Origin: JACMLX01 sp031374935
GTDB taxonomy: Bacteria > Gemmatimonadota > Gemmatimonadetes > Gemmatimonadales > Gemmatimonadaceae
Assembly: GCA_031374935.1 (NCBI GenBank)
Contig: JANMHB010000113.1
Span: 140,465 to 204,464, forward strand
Direction of reading: 5' to 3'
DNA: 64,000 nt
Below are positions 49,421-61,473 of this stretch, piece after piece (the stretch's first letter is position 1; each line of letters starts with the position of its first letter). The notes beneath the pieces were generated by a model. The model did no database searches. It was not told the origin of the DNA and saw nothing but the letters and a program-made list of their open reading frames with translations. A program made the translations under genes and the position numbers.

Positions 49421-50357
49421 GGCGCGGCCGACACCGACCGGTGTTCCCGTGACGCGGCTGCCATTGTTTCACGCCGCGCGCGGCAAGGTTCGCGACGTGT
49501 ACGAAGTGGACGATGACCGCTTGCTGCTGGTCGCCACTGACCGGGTCAGTGCGTTCGACGTCGTGATGCGCGAGGCGGTGCCGTACAAGGGCATCGTGCT
49601 CACGCAGCTCACGGCATGGTGGTTGCGCCAGCTCGAAGGCGAGGTGCCGCATCACATGATCTCCGCCGATGCGCGAGAGATCATCAACGAAGTCCCAGAA
49701 CTCGGCCCGCACCTCCCGACGATCGCCGGTCGCGCGATGCTGGTGAAGCGGGCACAGATTTTCCCGATCGAATGCGTGATCCGGGGCTACATCAGCGGTT
49801 CCGCCTGGAAGGAATACAGCGCGCACGGGACACTGGCAGGCGAGCCACTGAAGGCCGGCCTGACGGAGAGTGCTCAACTCTCGCCGCCGGTGTTCTCACC
49901 GGCAACCAAGGCCGCCACCGGACACGACGAGAACATCACGATCGACCGCATGCGCACTGTGGTGGGTGACGAGCACACGCAGGAGCTCGAGCATCTGACC
50001 CGACTCGTGTACGAGCGCGGACGCGCGGTGGCGGGAGCACGCGGCATCATCATTGCCGACACGAAGTTCGAGTTCGGCATGTGGCGGAACCACATCATCC
50101 TGTGTGATGAAGTGTTGACGCCTGATTCCTCGCGGTTCTGGCCGGCCGACGGGTATGCCCCGGGCCGCGCGCAGCCAAGTTTCGACAAGCAGCCGTTGCG
50201 CGACTGGCTGCAGCAGGAGCGCAACGCCGGCCGATGGAATGGTGATGCGCCGCCGCCTGTGTTGCCGGATTCCGTGGTGGAAACCACCAGCCTGCGCTAC
50301 CTCGACGCGTATCACCGGATCACGGGGACGACGCTCGACCTGTCCCAGTACGCATGA
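49413..50357 (+). CDS. purC: SAICAR synthase
   Basis: An enzyme joining CAIR and aspartate with ATP. Motifs: RGKVRDVYEVDDDRLLLVATDRVSAFDVV, KRAQIFPIECVIRGYISGSAWKEY, and IIADTKFEFGM. It is of the 300-aa type (yeast Ade1-like), longer than E. coli PurC. Start is uncertain: a GTG at 49413 overlapping the purB stop (314 aa) is listed; a GTG at 49449 (VTRLPLFHAARGKVRD) fits the family N-terminus about as well. Neither has a clear Shine-Dalgarno sequence. Confidence 0.93.
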   Translation: MFEARPTPTGVPVTRLPLFHAARGKVRDVYEVDDDRLLLVATDRVSAFDVVMREAVPYKGIVLTQLTAWWLRQLEGEVPHHMISADAREIINEVPELGPHLPTIAGRAMLVKRAQIFPIECVIRGYISGSAWKEYSAHGTLAGEPLKAGLTESAQLSPPVFSPATKAATGHDENITIDRMRTVVGDEHTQELEHLTRLVYERGRAVAGARGIIIADTKFEFGMWRNHIILCDEVLTPDSSRFWPADGYAPGRAQPSFDKQPLRDWLQQERNAGRWNGDAPPPVLPDSVVETTSLRYLDAYHRITGTTLDLSQYA

Positions 50358-50551
50358 GTTTTCTTCGCGACGGGTACCCGCTGATGGGCGCCAGCGGCCT
50401 GCTGGCGATTGGCGCGCTCGCCGCGTCGGTGTGGCGACGCAGCTGGTCGCTCTGGCTACTCGCCTTCGCGCTGCTGGCGCTGGCGTTGCTGGTGGCCTGG
50501 TCGTTTCGCACGCCGTCGGCTGCGATGATCACCGCTCATTCCCGCAGCTGA
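50354..50551 (+). CDS. 65-aa membrane protein resembling the N-terminal anchor of phosphatidylserine decarboxylase
   Basis: A small protein with two adjacent hydrophobic helices. The layout FLRDGYPLMGASGLLAIG, then LWLLAFALLALALLVAWSFRTP, follows the N-terminal anchor of Psd proenzymes, which is normally followed by FRDP and the catalytic domain. Here the protein ends 11 residues after FRTP and no catalytic part is present. It overlaps purC by 4 nt (ATGA) and pssA by one base (TGATG), so it is translated in the operon. It could be a psd remnant kept in frame or a free small membrane protein; I cannot decide between them. Confidence 0.65.
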   Translation: MSFLRDGYPLMGASGLLAIGALAASVWRRSWSLWLLAFALLALALLVAWSFRTPSAAMITAHSRS

Positions 50552-51492
50552 TGCGACCACCCGTAGCCAAGCCCGACCGGCCGACCGGCATGCGCCGCGC
50601 GGTCGTGCTCTTTCCCGGTGGCCTGACGCTGGGCAACCTGTTTTTCGGCATCTTCGCCATGATCAGCGCCAGCCGGGGCGAGTTCGGGCGCGCGGTGCTC
50701 TTCATCGTCTGTGGTGGCGTCTGCGACATGCTGGACGGCCGCGTCGCGCGTGCCACGAACTCCGGCACGGAGTTCGGCGAGCAGCTCGATTCGCTCGTCG
50801 ACGCGATATCGTTCGGGCTGGCGCCAGCGATGATCACCTATTTCGCTGTGCTGACACCCAGTGAACCTGGGCGCGATCGCTGGTCGTGGATTCTCGTCTT
50901 CTTCTTCTGCATGTGCGCCGTGCTCCGTCTGGCCCGGTTCAACATCACCCAGGCCGGCGAGAAGAAGAGCTACTTCGTCGGGCTGCCCAGCCCTGCGGCC
51001 GGCGGCACGCTGGCCACCTATCACTGGTTTGCGCAGACGCCGCTGTATCAGCAGACGGTCATCGGCGATCTTCCATGGCACGAACTGGTGAAGTACCTGA
51101 TGATCGGCCTGTCGTTGCTGATGATCAGCAATGTCCGCTATCCCGCGTTCCCGCGCACCGGCTTCCGTGACTGGCGCGGCATCCTCGGATCGCTCACGAT
51201 CCTGACCTGCTTTGCGGGCGCCATTTTCCTGCCCCGCGAATTCTTTTTCCCCGCCGGTCTGACGTATGTCATGGTGGGGCTGTTCGGCACGATCCTGCAG
51301 TCGCTCAGCGATCGTCCGGATCCGCTGGCGTCGGACGACATGGCGGACGATCGTGTCGTGGCCGCATCCGATGCCCTGACGGTGGTGAATGCCAATCGCC
51401 GCCGAAAGCGTCGCCGCTCGCGAGATGACAACCCGGTGATTCCACCATCACCGTCCTCCCCTTCCTCCCGTTCGAAAGAGTCCCCTGAATGA
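50551..51492 (+). CDS. pssA: CDP-diacylglycerol-serine O-phosphatidyltransferase
   Basis: A 313-aa membrane enzyme making phosphatidylserine. The CDP-alcohol phosphatidyltransferase motif DMLDGRVARATNSGTEFG, continuing to QLDSLVDAISFGLAPA, is complete, and several membrane helices follow. A basic, Ser/Pro-rich tail of about 45 residues is unusual. The ATG overlaps the stop of the psd-like small gene. Phosphatidylserine must be decarboxylated by Psd for phosphatidylethanolamine; no complete psd is in the window. Confidence 0.93.
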   Translation: MRPPVAKPDRPTGMRRAVVLFPGGLTLGNLFFGIFAMISASRGEFGRAVLFIVCGGVCDMLDGRVARATNSGTEFGEQLDSLVDAISFGLAPAMITYFAVLTPSEPGRDRWSWILVFFFCMCAVLRLARFNITQAGEKKSYFVGLPSPAAGGTLATYHWFAQTPLYQQTVIGDLPWHELVKYLMIGLSLLMISNVRYPAFPRTGFRDWRGILGSLTILTCFAGAIFLPREFFFPAGLTYVMVGLFGTILQSLSDRPDPLASDDMADDRVVAASDALTVVNANRRRKRRRSRDDNPVIPPSPSSPSSRSKESPE

Positions 51493-51746
51493 GCCGGTTT
51501 CGCGTCAGTGTGCACATCGTCCCGCGCAAGGGACTGCTCGATCCGCAGGGCAAGGCCGTCACCGACGCGTTGCATGCGCTGGGCTTCAGCCACGTCACCG
51601 ACACACGCATCGGACGACATCTCGTGCTCGACGTGACCGCCGAGAGCGCCGCGGCGGCCGAGGTGTCGGTCACGGCCATGTGTGACAAGCTGCTCGCGAA
51701 TCCGGTGACGGAAGACTACCAGATCGTTTCGACGGTGACGGCCTGA
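51489..51746 (+). CDS. purS: FGAM synthase subunit PurS
   Basis: An 85-aa PurS, the small subunit bridging PurL and PurQ in formylglycinamidine-ribonucleotide synthase. RVSVHIVPRKGLLDPQGKAVTDALHALGF and the end NPVTEDYQIVSTV are typical. It overlaps pssA by 4 nt and is followed by purQ after 2 bp. Its presence indicates the split, Gram-positive/archaeal-type complex. Confidence 0.95.
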   Translation: MSRFRVSVHIVPRKGLLDPQGKAVTDALHALGFSHVTDTRIGRHLVLDVTAESAAAAEVSVTAMCDKLLANPVTEDYQIVSTVTA

Positions 51747-51748
51747 CG

Positions 51749-52441
51749 ATGAAGTTCGGTATCGTCACCTTCCCCGGTTCGAACTGCGATGTCGATGCGA
51801 TGCATGCCGTGACCGATCAGCTGGGCCAGACGGCCGTGTCGCTCTGGCACCGCGACCACGACACGCAGGGCTGCGACGTCCTCATCCTCCCCGGTGGCTT
51901 CAGCTACGGTGACGCGTTGCGCGCCGGGGCGATCGCACGGTTCAGTCCGATCATGCAGGAAGTCCTGGCGCATGCCGAGCGCGGCGCGCCCGTGATCGGC
52001 ATCTGCAACGGGTTCCAGATCCTCTGTGAATCACATCTGCTGCCAGGTGCGCTGATGCGGAATGCGGGACTCAAGTTCGTGTGCGACTGGGTGCATCTGC
52101 GGGTCGAAGGCGCAGCACCAGCCTTTCTGAGTGCATACCAGTCCGGCCAGGTGCTGCGCATGCCGGTGGCACATGGCGAGGGTCGCTTTGCGGCTGACGA
52201 TGACACACTCGATGCGCTGGAAGGCAATGGTCAGGTGGTGTTCCGGTACTGTGATGCCGCCGGGCGAATTACGCCGGAGAGCAATCCGAATGGGGCGCTC
52301 CGCGGGATTGCAGGCATCACGAATGCGGCCGGCAATGTGCTCGGCATGATGCCGCACCCTGAACGTGCGGTCGAAGCGCTGCTGGGCTCGACTGACGGCC
52401 TGCCGCTGTTCGAGTCACTGTTGGCGAGGGTCGGCGCATGA
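51749..52441 (+). CDS. purQ: FGAM synthase glutaminase subunit PurQ
   Basis: A 230-aa class I glutamine amidotransferase supplying ammonia to PurL. The catalytic Cys is in VIGICNGFQILCES; FPGSNCDVDAMHAV and the His/Glu of MMPHPERAVE complete the site. It overlaps purL by 4 nt. Confidence 0.97.
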   Translation: MKFGIVTFPGSNCDVDAMHAVTDQLGQTAVSLWHRDHDTQGCDVLILPGGFSYGDALRAGAIARFSPIMQEVLAHAERGAPVIGICNGFQILCESHLLPGALMRNAGLKFVCDWVHLRVEGAAPAFLSAYQSGQVLRMPVAHGEGRFAADDDTLDALEGNGQVVFRYCDAAGRITPESNPNGALRGIAGITNAAGNVLGMMPHPERAVEALLGSTDGLPLFESLLARVGA

Positions 52442-54726
52442 GTGCCACAATATCGAATGTTCAGCCGCGGCCGGGCGATCCAGCCATCACACCAGCGCTG
52501 GTTGCCGAACACGGAATCACGCCGTTCGAGTACGAGAAGCTGCTCGGCCTGCTCGGCCGCGAACCCACGTTCACCGAATTGGGTATCGTCAGTGCGCTGT
52601 GGAGCGAGCACTGCTCGTACAAGCATTCCCGCCCTGTGCTCAAGACGCTACCGACCACGGCGCCGTATGTGCTGCAGGGTCCCGGTGAGAATGCGGGCGT
52701 CATCAGCGTAGGTGACGGCTGGGCGGTTGCGTTCAAGATCGAGAGTCACAACCATCCATCGGCGGTGGAACCGTACCAGGGTGCCGCCACCGGTGTCGGT
52801 GGCATTCTGCGCGATGTCTTCACCATGGGCGCGCGGCCGATCGCGATACTGAACTCGTTGCGCTTCGGCAGTCTCGATACACCACGTGTGCGCTGGCTGG
52901 TCTCCGGCGTCGTCAAGGGGATCGGCGACTACGGCAACTGCATCGGCGTGCCGACCGTGGCTGGCGATGTGATGTTCGATCCGGCCTACGAGGGCAACCC
53001 GCTCGTGAATGCCATGTGCGTCGGCATCATGCGCGAGGAGGAGTTGATCACCGCCAAGGCCGAGGGCGTGGGCAACCCGATTCTGGCGGTCGGTGCACGC
53101 ACCGGCCGTGACGGCATTCACGGCGCCAGCTTCGCGTCCGAAGATCTCAGCGACGAGAACGAGGCCAAGCGACCGCGGGTGCAGGTCGGGGATCCGTTCA
53201 CCGAGAAGCTGCTGCTCGAGGCCTCGCTGGAACTGATTCGCAGCGGCCACATCGTAGCCATTCAGGACATGGGGGCCGCGGGGCTGACATCCAGCAGCGC
53301 CGAGATGGCGGAACGCGGCGACGTCGGCGTCGTCATCGACGTGACGAAGGTGCCAGTGCGCGAGGACGGCATGACGCCATACGAGATCCTGCTCAGCGAA
53401 AGCCAGGAGCGGATGCTGGTGGTGGCCAAGCGCGGCCACGAGGACGAGGCCAAGGCGATCCTGCGGAAGTGGGAACTGCAGGCCGAGGTGATTGGCGAGG
53501 TGATCGCTGAACCGGTCTACCGCGTGGTTGAAGGTGACCGGATCGTGGCCGAATTTCCGGGCAGCCGCCTGGTCACGGAGTGTCCGCAGTACCACCCCGA
53601 AGCGCGCGAGAGTACAGCCATCGCAGCGCTCCGCGCGACCGATCCCCACGCAGTCGCCGAGCGGACCGAAGAAGCCGATGCGTCGTGGACGTTGCGCGAG
53701 TTGTTGTCATCACCGACCATCGCCAACAAGCGCTGGATCTACCGTCAATACGACTCGCAGGTGCGCACCAGCACCGTGGTCGGACCCGGTGCCGCTGATG
53801 CCGCGGTGGTGCGGCTGCGTGGCACCAACAAGGCGCTGGCGCTGAAGACGGATTGCAACTCCCGCTACGTCTACCTCGACCCGCGCATGGGCGGGCGCAT
53901 TGCGGTGGCTGAAGCGGCGCGCAACGTGGCGTGCACCGGTGGGCGGCCGATGGCAATCACCAACTGCCTCAACTTCGGCAATCCGAAGAAGCCGGAAGTC
54001 TTCTTCCAGTTCCGGGAAGCGGTCTACGGCATGGGTGATGCCTGCCGGGCGCTCGGTACACCGGTCACGGGCGGCAATGTGTCGCTCTACAACGAGAATC
54101 CGCAGGGCGCCGTCTTCCCCACTCCCACGATCGGGATGGTTGGCCTGATCGACGACCTGGCGCATGTCACACGCAGCAGCTTTACGACACCTGGCGATCA
54201 GATCGTGCTGCTGGGCAGCAACACGAACGAACTGGGCGCAAGCGAATACCTCGCGCGCGTCCATGGCGTGACGATCGGGGCGGTGCCGGTGGTGGATCTC
54301 GATCATGAGAAGCGATTGGTCGACCTCCTGCTGACGGTCATTGCGGCCGGTCACGTCCGCAGCGCACACGACCTGAGCGAAGGCGGATTCACCGTCGCGC
54401 TGGCGGAGTGCTGCATGGGGAACCGGGAAGCGATGCTTGGCGCGTCGGTTGACATCGCAGATTCTGCCATTGCGTCGGAGCGTGCCCTGCTCTGGGGTGA
54501 GGCCCAGGGTCGTGTGCTGCTCAGCACTGCAGCGCCCGACGCCGTACTGGCAGCAGCGATGGCCCACGGCGTCCCGGCTCGCGTGATCGGCGCGGTCACG
54601 GCGGAGCCTCGTCTGATGATTCGCAGCACGACCCGACTGCTCGATACACCGCTGACACCGCTGGCCGATGCGTACTTCGACGCGATTCCCGCGTTGATGC
54701 AGCGCGCGGCGACCGCGTCGGCCTGA
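52438..54726 (+). CDS. purL: FGAM synthase large subunit PurL
   Basis: A 762-aa small-type PurL (no fused glutaminase), ATP-dependent amidation of FGAR. Motifs: ALWSEHCSYKHSRPVLK, KIESHNHPSAVEPYQGAATGVGGI, AGLTSSSAEMAERGDVGVV and VTGGNVSLYNE. The length is that of the PurSQL complex type. A 13-bp gap leads to purF. Confidence 0.97.
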   Translation: MSATISNVQPRPGDPAITPALVAEHGITPFEYEKLLGLLGREPTFTELGIVSALWSEHCSYKHSRPVLKTLPTTAPYVLQGPGENAGVISVGDGWAVAFKIESHNHPSAVEPYQGAATGVGGILRDVFTMGARPIAILNSLRFGSLDTPRVRWLVSGVVKGIGDYGNCIGVPTVAGDVMFDPAYEGNPLVNAMCVGIMREEELITAKAEGVGNPILAVGARTGRDGIHGASFASEDLSDENEAKRPRVQVGDPFTEKLLLEASLELIRSGHIVAIQDMGAAGLTSSSAEMAERGDVGVVIDVTKVPVREDGMTPYEILLSESQERMLVVAKRGHEDEAKAILRKWELQAEVIGEVIAEPVYRVVEGDRIVAEFPGSRLVTECPQYHPEARESTAIAALRATDPHAVAERTEEADASWTLRELLSSPTIANKRWIYRQYDSQVRTSTVVGPGAADAAVVRLRGTNKALALKTDCNSRYVYLDPRMGGRIAVAEAARNVACTGGRPMAITNCLNFGNPKKPEVFFQFREAVYGMGDACRALGTPVTGGNVSLYNENPQGAVFPTPTIGMVGLIDDLAHVTRSSFTTPGDQIVLLGSNTNELGASEYLARVHGVTIGAVPVVDLDHEKRLVDLLLTVIAAGHVRSAHDLSEGGFTVALAECCMGNREAMLGASVDIADSAIASERALLWGEAQGRVLLSTAAPDAVLAAAMAHGVPARVIGAVTAEPRLMIRSTTRLLDTPLTPLADAYFDAIPALMQRAATASA

Positions 54727-54739
54727 CGGACATACCACC

Positions 54740-56119
54740 ATGTGTGGAATCTTTGGAATCTTCGGCACGCCGGATGCGGCGGCACTGACGCATCTGGGCT
54801 TGTACGCCTTGCAGCATCGAGGGCAGGAGTCGGCGGGGATCGTCACCGTCGACCGTGACGGCGCCGCGCACCCGATCCGGGCGATGGGCCTGGTCTCCGA
54901 GGCCATTCCGGCGTCCGCACTCACCCCGCTGATCGGTGACGTGGCGATCGGCCACACGCGCTACAGCACGGCGGGCAGTTCGACGGTCGAAAACGCCCAG
55001 CCGATCATGGCGCGATTCAAGGGTGGGGTGATCGCCCTGGCGCACAACGGCAACCTGACCAACGCCTCCGAAATCCGGGCCGAGCTCGAGATGCAGGGCT
55101 CGATCTTCACGTCGACGATGGACTCCGAGGTGCTGCTGCACCGGCTGGCGCGCTCGAATCACGACGATCCGGTCCAACGGCTGACCGATGCGCTGGCTGG
55201 CGTCGAGGGCGCCTACTCGCTGGTGGTGCTGATCAATCAGACCTTGCTCGTGGCGCGTGATCCGCGTGGCTGGCGGCCACTGGTGCTGGGGAAGCTGGGC
55301 GACTGTATCATCGCGACCAGTGAGACCTGCGCATTGGATATCGTGAACGCGACACTGCTGCGCGAAGTGATGCCCGGTGAGATCGTCGCGATCGAGAACG
55401 GCGAGATCCGGACGGTGCAGGCCTTCAGCCCCCTGCCACTGAAGAAGTGCGTGTTCGAGCACGTCTACTTCGCGCGTCCCGACAGTCAGATCTTTGGACA
55501 CAGCGTCGATCGGGCACGCCGCGCCCTCGGCAAGCAGCTGGCGCGTGAGTGTCCCGCCCCCGGCGCGGATCTCGTCTTTGCCGTGCCGGATTCCTCGAAT
55601 GCGGCCGCGCTGGGCTACGCCGAAGAGAGCGGGCTGCCACTCGAACTGGCCCTGATCCGCAATCACTACATCGGGCGGACGTTCATCCAGCCGACGCAGT
55701 CCGGACGCATCGCCAAGGTCAAGGTGAAGTACAACGCCGTGCGCGAAGTGCTCAATGGCCGCAGTGTGGTCATGATCGACGACTCGATCGTGCGCGGCAC
55801 CACGACGCGGGGCCTGGTCAAGATGATCCGCGATGCCGGCGCGCGCGAAGTCCACATGCGCGTCAGTTCCGCACCCGTCACCGGGCCGTGCTGGTACGGC
55901 ATCGATACGCCGCGGAAGGAAGAGCTGATCGCCTCCGCGCGCAACGTGACCGAGATCGGAGATGCGCTCGGTGTCGATTCGCTCGGCTACCTGTCGCTGG
56001 AGGGCATGCTCGGCGCGGTGCCGGGTGGCCCGACGGGTTTCTGCGATGCATGCTTCAGCGGCAACTATCCAACGGAACCTCCCGCGGATCTCGTGACTGG
56101 CCGCGCGTACGCCTGCTGA
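54740..56119 (+). CDS. purF: Amidophosphoribosyltransferase
   Basis: A 459-aa enzyme starting purine synthesis from PRPP and glutamine. Cys2 in MCGIFGIFG is the glutaminase nucleophile after Met removal, so there is no propeptide. The PRPP motif is SVVMIDDSIVRGTTTRGLV. Four cysteines at the places used for the B. subtilis-type 4Fe-4S cluster are present: one in LPLKKCVFEHVYFARPDS, one in GPCWYGIDTPR, and the C-terminal CDACFSGNYPTE pair. Oxygen may thus regulate stability. Confidence 0.97.
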   Translation: MCGIFGIFGTPDAAALTHLGLYALQHRGQESAGIVTVDRDGAAHPIRAMGLVSEAIPASALTPLIGDVAIGHTRYSTAGSSTVENAQPIMARFKGGVIALAHNGNLTNASEIRAELEMQGSIFTSTMDSEVLLHRLARSNHDDPVQRLTDALAGVEGAYSLVVLINQTLLVARDPRGWRPLVLGKLGDCIIATSETCALDIVNATLLREVMPGEIVAIENGEIRTVQAFSPLPLKKCVFEHVYFARPDSQIFGHSVDRARRALGKQLARECPAPGADLVFAVPDSSNAAALGYAEESGLPLELALIRNHYIGRTFIQPTQSGRIAKVKVKYNAVREVLNGRSVVMIDDSIVRGTTTRGLVKMIRDAGAREVHMRVSSAPVTGPCWYGIDTPRKEELIASARNVTEIGDALGVDSLGYLSLEGMLGAVPGGPTGFCDACFSGNYPTEPPADLVTGRAYAC

Positions 56120-56144
56120 CCCGACCAACTCCCTCCCTCCTCAC

Positions 56145-58835
<2,691 letters not shown>

Positions 58836-58852
58836 CCTGGGGGATTCGTCGA

Positions 58853-59959
58853 GTGGCGGACGCCCTGAAGACTCAAATCGGCGTCGCTGTCATCCGACGA
58901 CTGGCCGCGGAGATCGGTGCGGTGCATGCTAAGTTCGACCGACGTGCATTCGTGCGCCAGGCCACGGACGGGTTCGAGACGCTCGAACTGATGGATCGAG
59001 GCCGCCATCTCGGCCGCACACTGCGGCACTTCCTGCCAAGCGACTACGCTGCCGCGGTCGACGTGCTGCTGGCGACGCTGCCGCCGGTTCGGAATGCCGC
59101 CGGGGGCATGGCGTCGTTCCACTATCTGCCGCACACCGAGTTCGTCCGCGCATACGGTCTGCCGCATTTCGAGGCGTCCATGCGTGCGCTGCACGCGCTG
59201 ACCCAGCATTTCACCGGCGAGTTTGCCATTCGACCCTTCCTCGAGCAGTATGCGGTCGAGACGCTGCAGCAACTGGAACGATGGGTCGGTGATCCGAGCG
59301 AACATGTCCGACGACTGGTCTCCGAGGGCACACGGCCACGCCTGCCCTGGGCGTCACGGCTGCGCGATTTCCAGCGCGATCCATCCCCGGTGCTGCAGCT
59401 GTTGGAACACCTCAGGGACGATCCGGCGCTCTACGTGCGTCGTTCGGTGGCGAACAATCTGAATGACATCGGCAAGGACCATCCAGAACTGCTGGTCTCG
59501 ACGGTGCAGCGTTGGATGGAGAACGCAAGCGAAGAGCGGCGCTGGATCGTCGCGCACGCACTTCGGTCGCGAGTCAAGCACGGCGATCCCGCGGCACTCG
59601 CCGTCCTCGGCTACACGGGCACAGCGCGGCTCGAGGTCATCAACGCATCGATTTCGCCGCGTCGGCCTGGCATGGGCTCGCGTGTCACCATCACGCTCTC
59701 ACTCCTCAACCCCACGAAACGCCGGCAGCGTACGATCGCCGACGTGATCGTGCACTTCGTGAAGGCGCATGGCGGCACGAACGCCAAGGTCTTCAAGCTT
59801 GCCGTCGTCGACCTCGCGCCTGGCGAACACGTCGAACTTCGCAAGACGATTTCCCTGGCCGCGTTGAGTACGCGCCGACACTACCCCGGCCAGCATCGGG
59901 TGGAACTGCAGCTGAACGGCCAGGCGAAACCGCTCGGTGCGTTCATCGTCGTCCGCTGA
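58853..59959 (+). CDS. AlkC-type DNA alkylation repair glycosylase-like protein with C-terminal Ig-like domain
   Basis: A 368-aa protein. Residues 1 to about 245 are HEAT-like repeats (EHVRRLVSEGTRPRLPWASRL; YVRRSVANNLNDIGKDHPELL; ERRWIVAHALRSRVKHGD) of the AlkC/AlkD superfamily, which excises N3/N7-alkylated purines without base flipping. The C-terminal 110 residues form a beta-rich Ig-like domain (RVTITLSLLNPTKRRQRT ... GQHRVELQLNGQAKPLGAFI), as found in the AlkC2 subgroup. It follows ppdK by 17 bp and ends the operon. Activity is inferred from family. Confidence 0.85.
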   Translation: MADALKTQIGVAVIRRLAAEIGAVHAKFDRRAFVRQATDGFETLELMDRGRHLGRTLRHFLPSDYAAAVDVLLATLPPVRNAAGGMASFHYLPHTEFVRAYGLPHFEASMRALHALTQHFTGEFAIRPFLEQYAVETLQQLERWVGDPSEHVRRLVSEGTRPRLPWASRLRDFQRDPSPVLQLLEHLRDDPALYVRRSVANNLNDIGKDHPELLVSTVQRWMENASEERRWIVAHALRSRVKHGDPAALAVLGYTGTARLEVINASISPRRPGMGSRVTITLSLLNPTKRRQRTIADVIVHFVKAHGGTNAKVFKLAVVDLAPGEHVELRKTISLAALSTRRHYPGQHRVELQLNGQAKPLGAFIVVR

Positions 59960-60017
59960 CGGCTGATTGCCTCTGCAGCGCACGGTGGTCGCGTGCACCC
60001 GAGGTCCGGTCGCCGCG

Positions 60018-60776
60018 CTACCGTGACGAGTGCGCACGGAACCCCATCGCCCGGTTCAACCAACGCACCAGCGGCGTGATCGTCCGGAAGACCTCCTCCA
60101 GCCGGTCGGCCAGCCCGACCGACGTCACGTCAGACTGCTTCAGCGGGCAGCCGGCCGTGAAGCTCTGATACCGAAGCCAATCACCCGCCGGATGATCGGC
60201 ATCGTAGCCGCGGGGCATTCGCTTCAGTACGGCTTCGGCGGAGAGTTCACCGAACAGCTTCTTGAACGGTCGGGCCGTCACGATCTGATGGAACTCCTCG
60301 TGGCCGACGTCCAGCGCACCGCGAATGCGCTTCAGCACCGGTGCGGGCGGCATCCAGACGCCGCCGCCCGCAAAGCAGGCTCGCGGTTCGAGGTGGAAGT
60401 ACATCCCCGCCCCACCATGCACCGCATCCTGCCCGACATTCCCCTTCGAGTCGCGATGAAAGAACCAGCATGCTGCATTCGTCTTGTACGGCGCCTTGTT
60501 CTTGCTGAAGCGGATGTCCCGGTGAATGCGAAACATGCTCCCCTTTGCCGTGCCGGTGATCTCTGGCGTGAAGTGCGCGAGTCGCGAATCCATCTCGTCG
60601 ATCAGCGCCTTCATCGGTACGCGCAGTGACTGCTCGTAGATGTCACGCCGTGCTTCGAACCACTCGCGGTTGTTGTTGTCGCCGAGTCCCTTGAGGAACG
60701 TGAAGGCAGCGGTCGGAAAGCCATCGAACTCCACATCGACGACGGCTCGCTTCGCGCCGGTTCCCGCCTGCTTCAT
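60018..60776 (-). CDS. DUF2461 family protein
   Basis: A 252-aa protein of the DUF2461/TIGR02453 family: FPTAAFTFLKGLGDNNNREWFEARRDIYE near the N-terminus, FRIHRDIRFSKNKAPYKTNA, and GAGMYFHLEPRACFAGGGVWMP. The conserved polar residues suggest an enzyme, but no activity is known to me. The chosen ATG overlaps the flavin-reductase stop by 4 nt. Confidence 0.87.
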   Translation of the reverse strand: MKQAGTGAKRAVVDVEFDGFPTAAFTFLKGLGDNNNREWFEARRDIYEQSLRVPMKALIDEMDSRLAHFTPEITGTAKGSMFRIHRDIRFSKNKAPYKTNAACWFFHRDSKGNVGQDAVHGGAGMYFHLEPRACFAGGGVWMPPAPVLKRIRGALDVGHEEFHQIVTARPFKKLFGELSAEAVLKRMPRGYDADHPAGDWLRYQSFTAGCPLKQSDVTSVGLADRLEEVFRTITPLVRWLNRAMGFRAHSSR

Positions 60777-61399
60777 CGCGCCCATCCGGTCGGCCTCGCC
60801 AGGGTGAAGTTCGCGTCGCTGTTCGTGCGCCCGTACCAGTCTGCACCCATACGCGAGACGAGATCAAGCCGGCGCGGATCAACGATGCCGTCCGCCCCGA
60901 CGATCGACGGGTCAACGTGGGCCGCCACCACCTCGCCCAGAATGATCGCACAGGTTGGCCCCGCGATGGGATATGCCTGGAACGAGGTCAGCCGACACTC
61001 GAACGCCATCGGCGATGCCGCCACCCTGGGCGGTGCGACCGAATGCGAACGGGCGGGGACCACGCCGACCTGGTCGAATTCACTGGACCCGGCATCGAAG
61101 GCGAAGGAGGACGCATTCATCTGCTCGACGAGCGGGAACGACACCAGGTTCACCACGAACTCGCCGGTGTCCTGGATGTTGCGCGCGGTGTCCTTCATCG
61201 AGCCGTCGCTGTTGTGCTGCGGACAGACCATCAGCGTCGGCGGCTGTGGCGCGACCATCTGGAAGAAACTGAATGGCGCCAGGTTCGTCTTCCCGTCGCG
61301 CGAGATCGTCGAGACCCAGGCCACTGGTCGCGGCGCGATCGTGGAACTCATCCAGACGTATGCGGCGCGACGATCGAGGGTCGTGAAGTCGAGGAACAT
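60773..61399 (-). CDS. Flavin reductase family protein (FMN-binding split barrel)
   Basis: A 208-aa split-barrel flavoprotein. Start region RRAAYVWMSSTIAPRPVAWVSTISRDGKTNLAPFSFF fits the family, as do DTARNIQDTGEFVVNLVS and a C-terminal DLVSRMGADWYGRTN. Such proteins bind FMN and act as flavin reductases or in unknown redox steps. The ATG at 61399 is chosen because family members start shortly before the RxAYVW block. It is coupled to the DUF2461 gene. Confidence 0.87.
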   Translation of the reverse strand: MFLDFTTLDRRAAYVWMSSTIAPRPVAWVSTISRDGKTNLAPFSFFQMVAPQPPTLMVCPQHNSDGSMKDTARNIQDTGEFVVNLVSFPLVEQMNASSFAFDAGSSEFDQVGVVPARSHSVAPPRVAASPMAFECRLTSFQAYPIAGPTCAIILGEVVAAHVDPSIVGADGIVDPRRLDLVSRMGADWYGRTNSDANFTLARPTGWAR

Positions 61400-61473
61400 C
61401 AGCTCACGCAAGTCAACGAAGTGTGGGCGGCGTGCCAGCTCCACCGAAGCATGTCTGCGACGATGAAACACGC

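Noticed and set aside
54596..56128. A 510-codon minus-strand frame over purF
   Set aside because: Shadow of purF with atypical composition.
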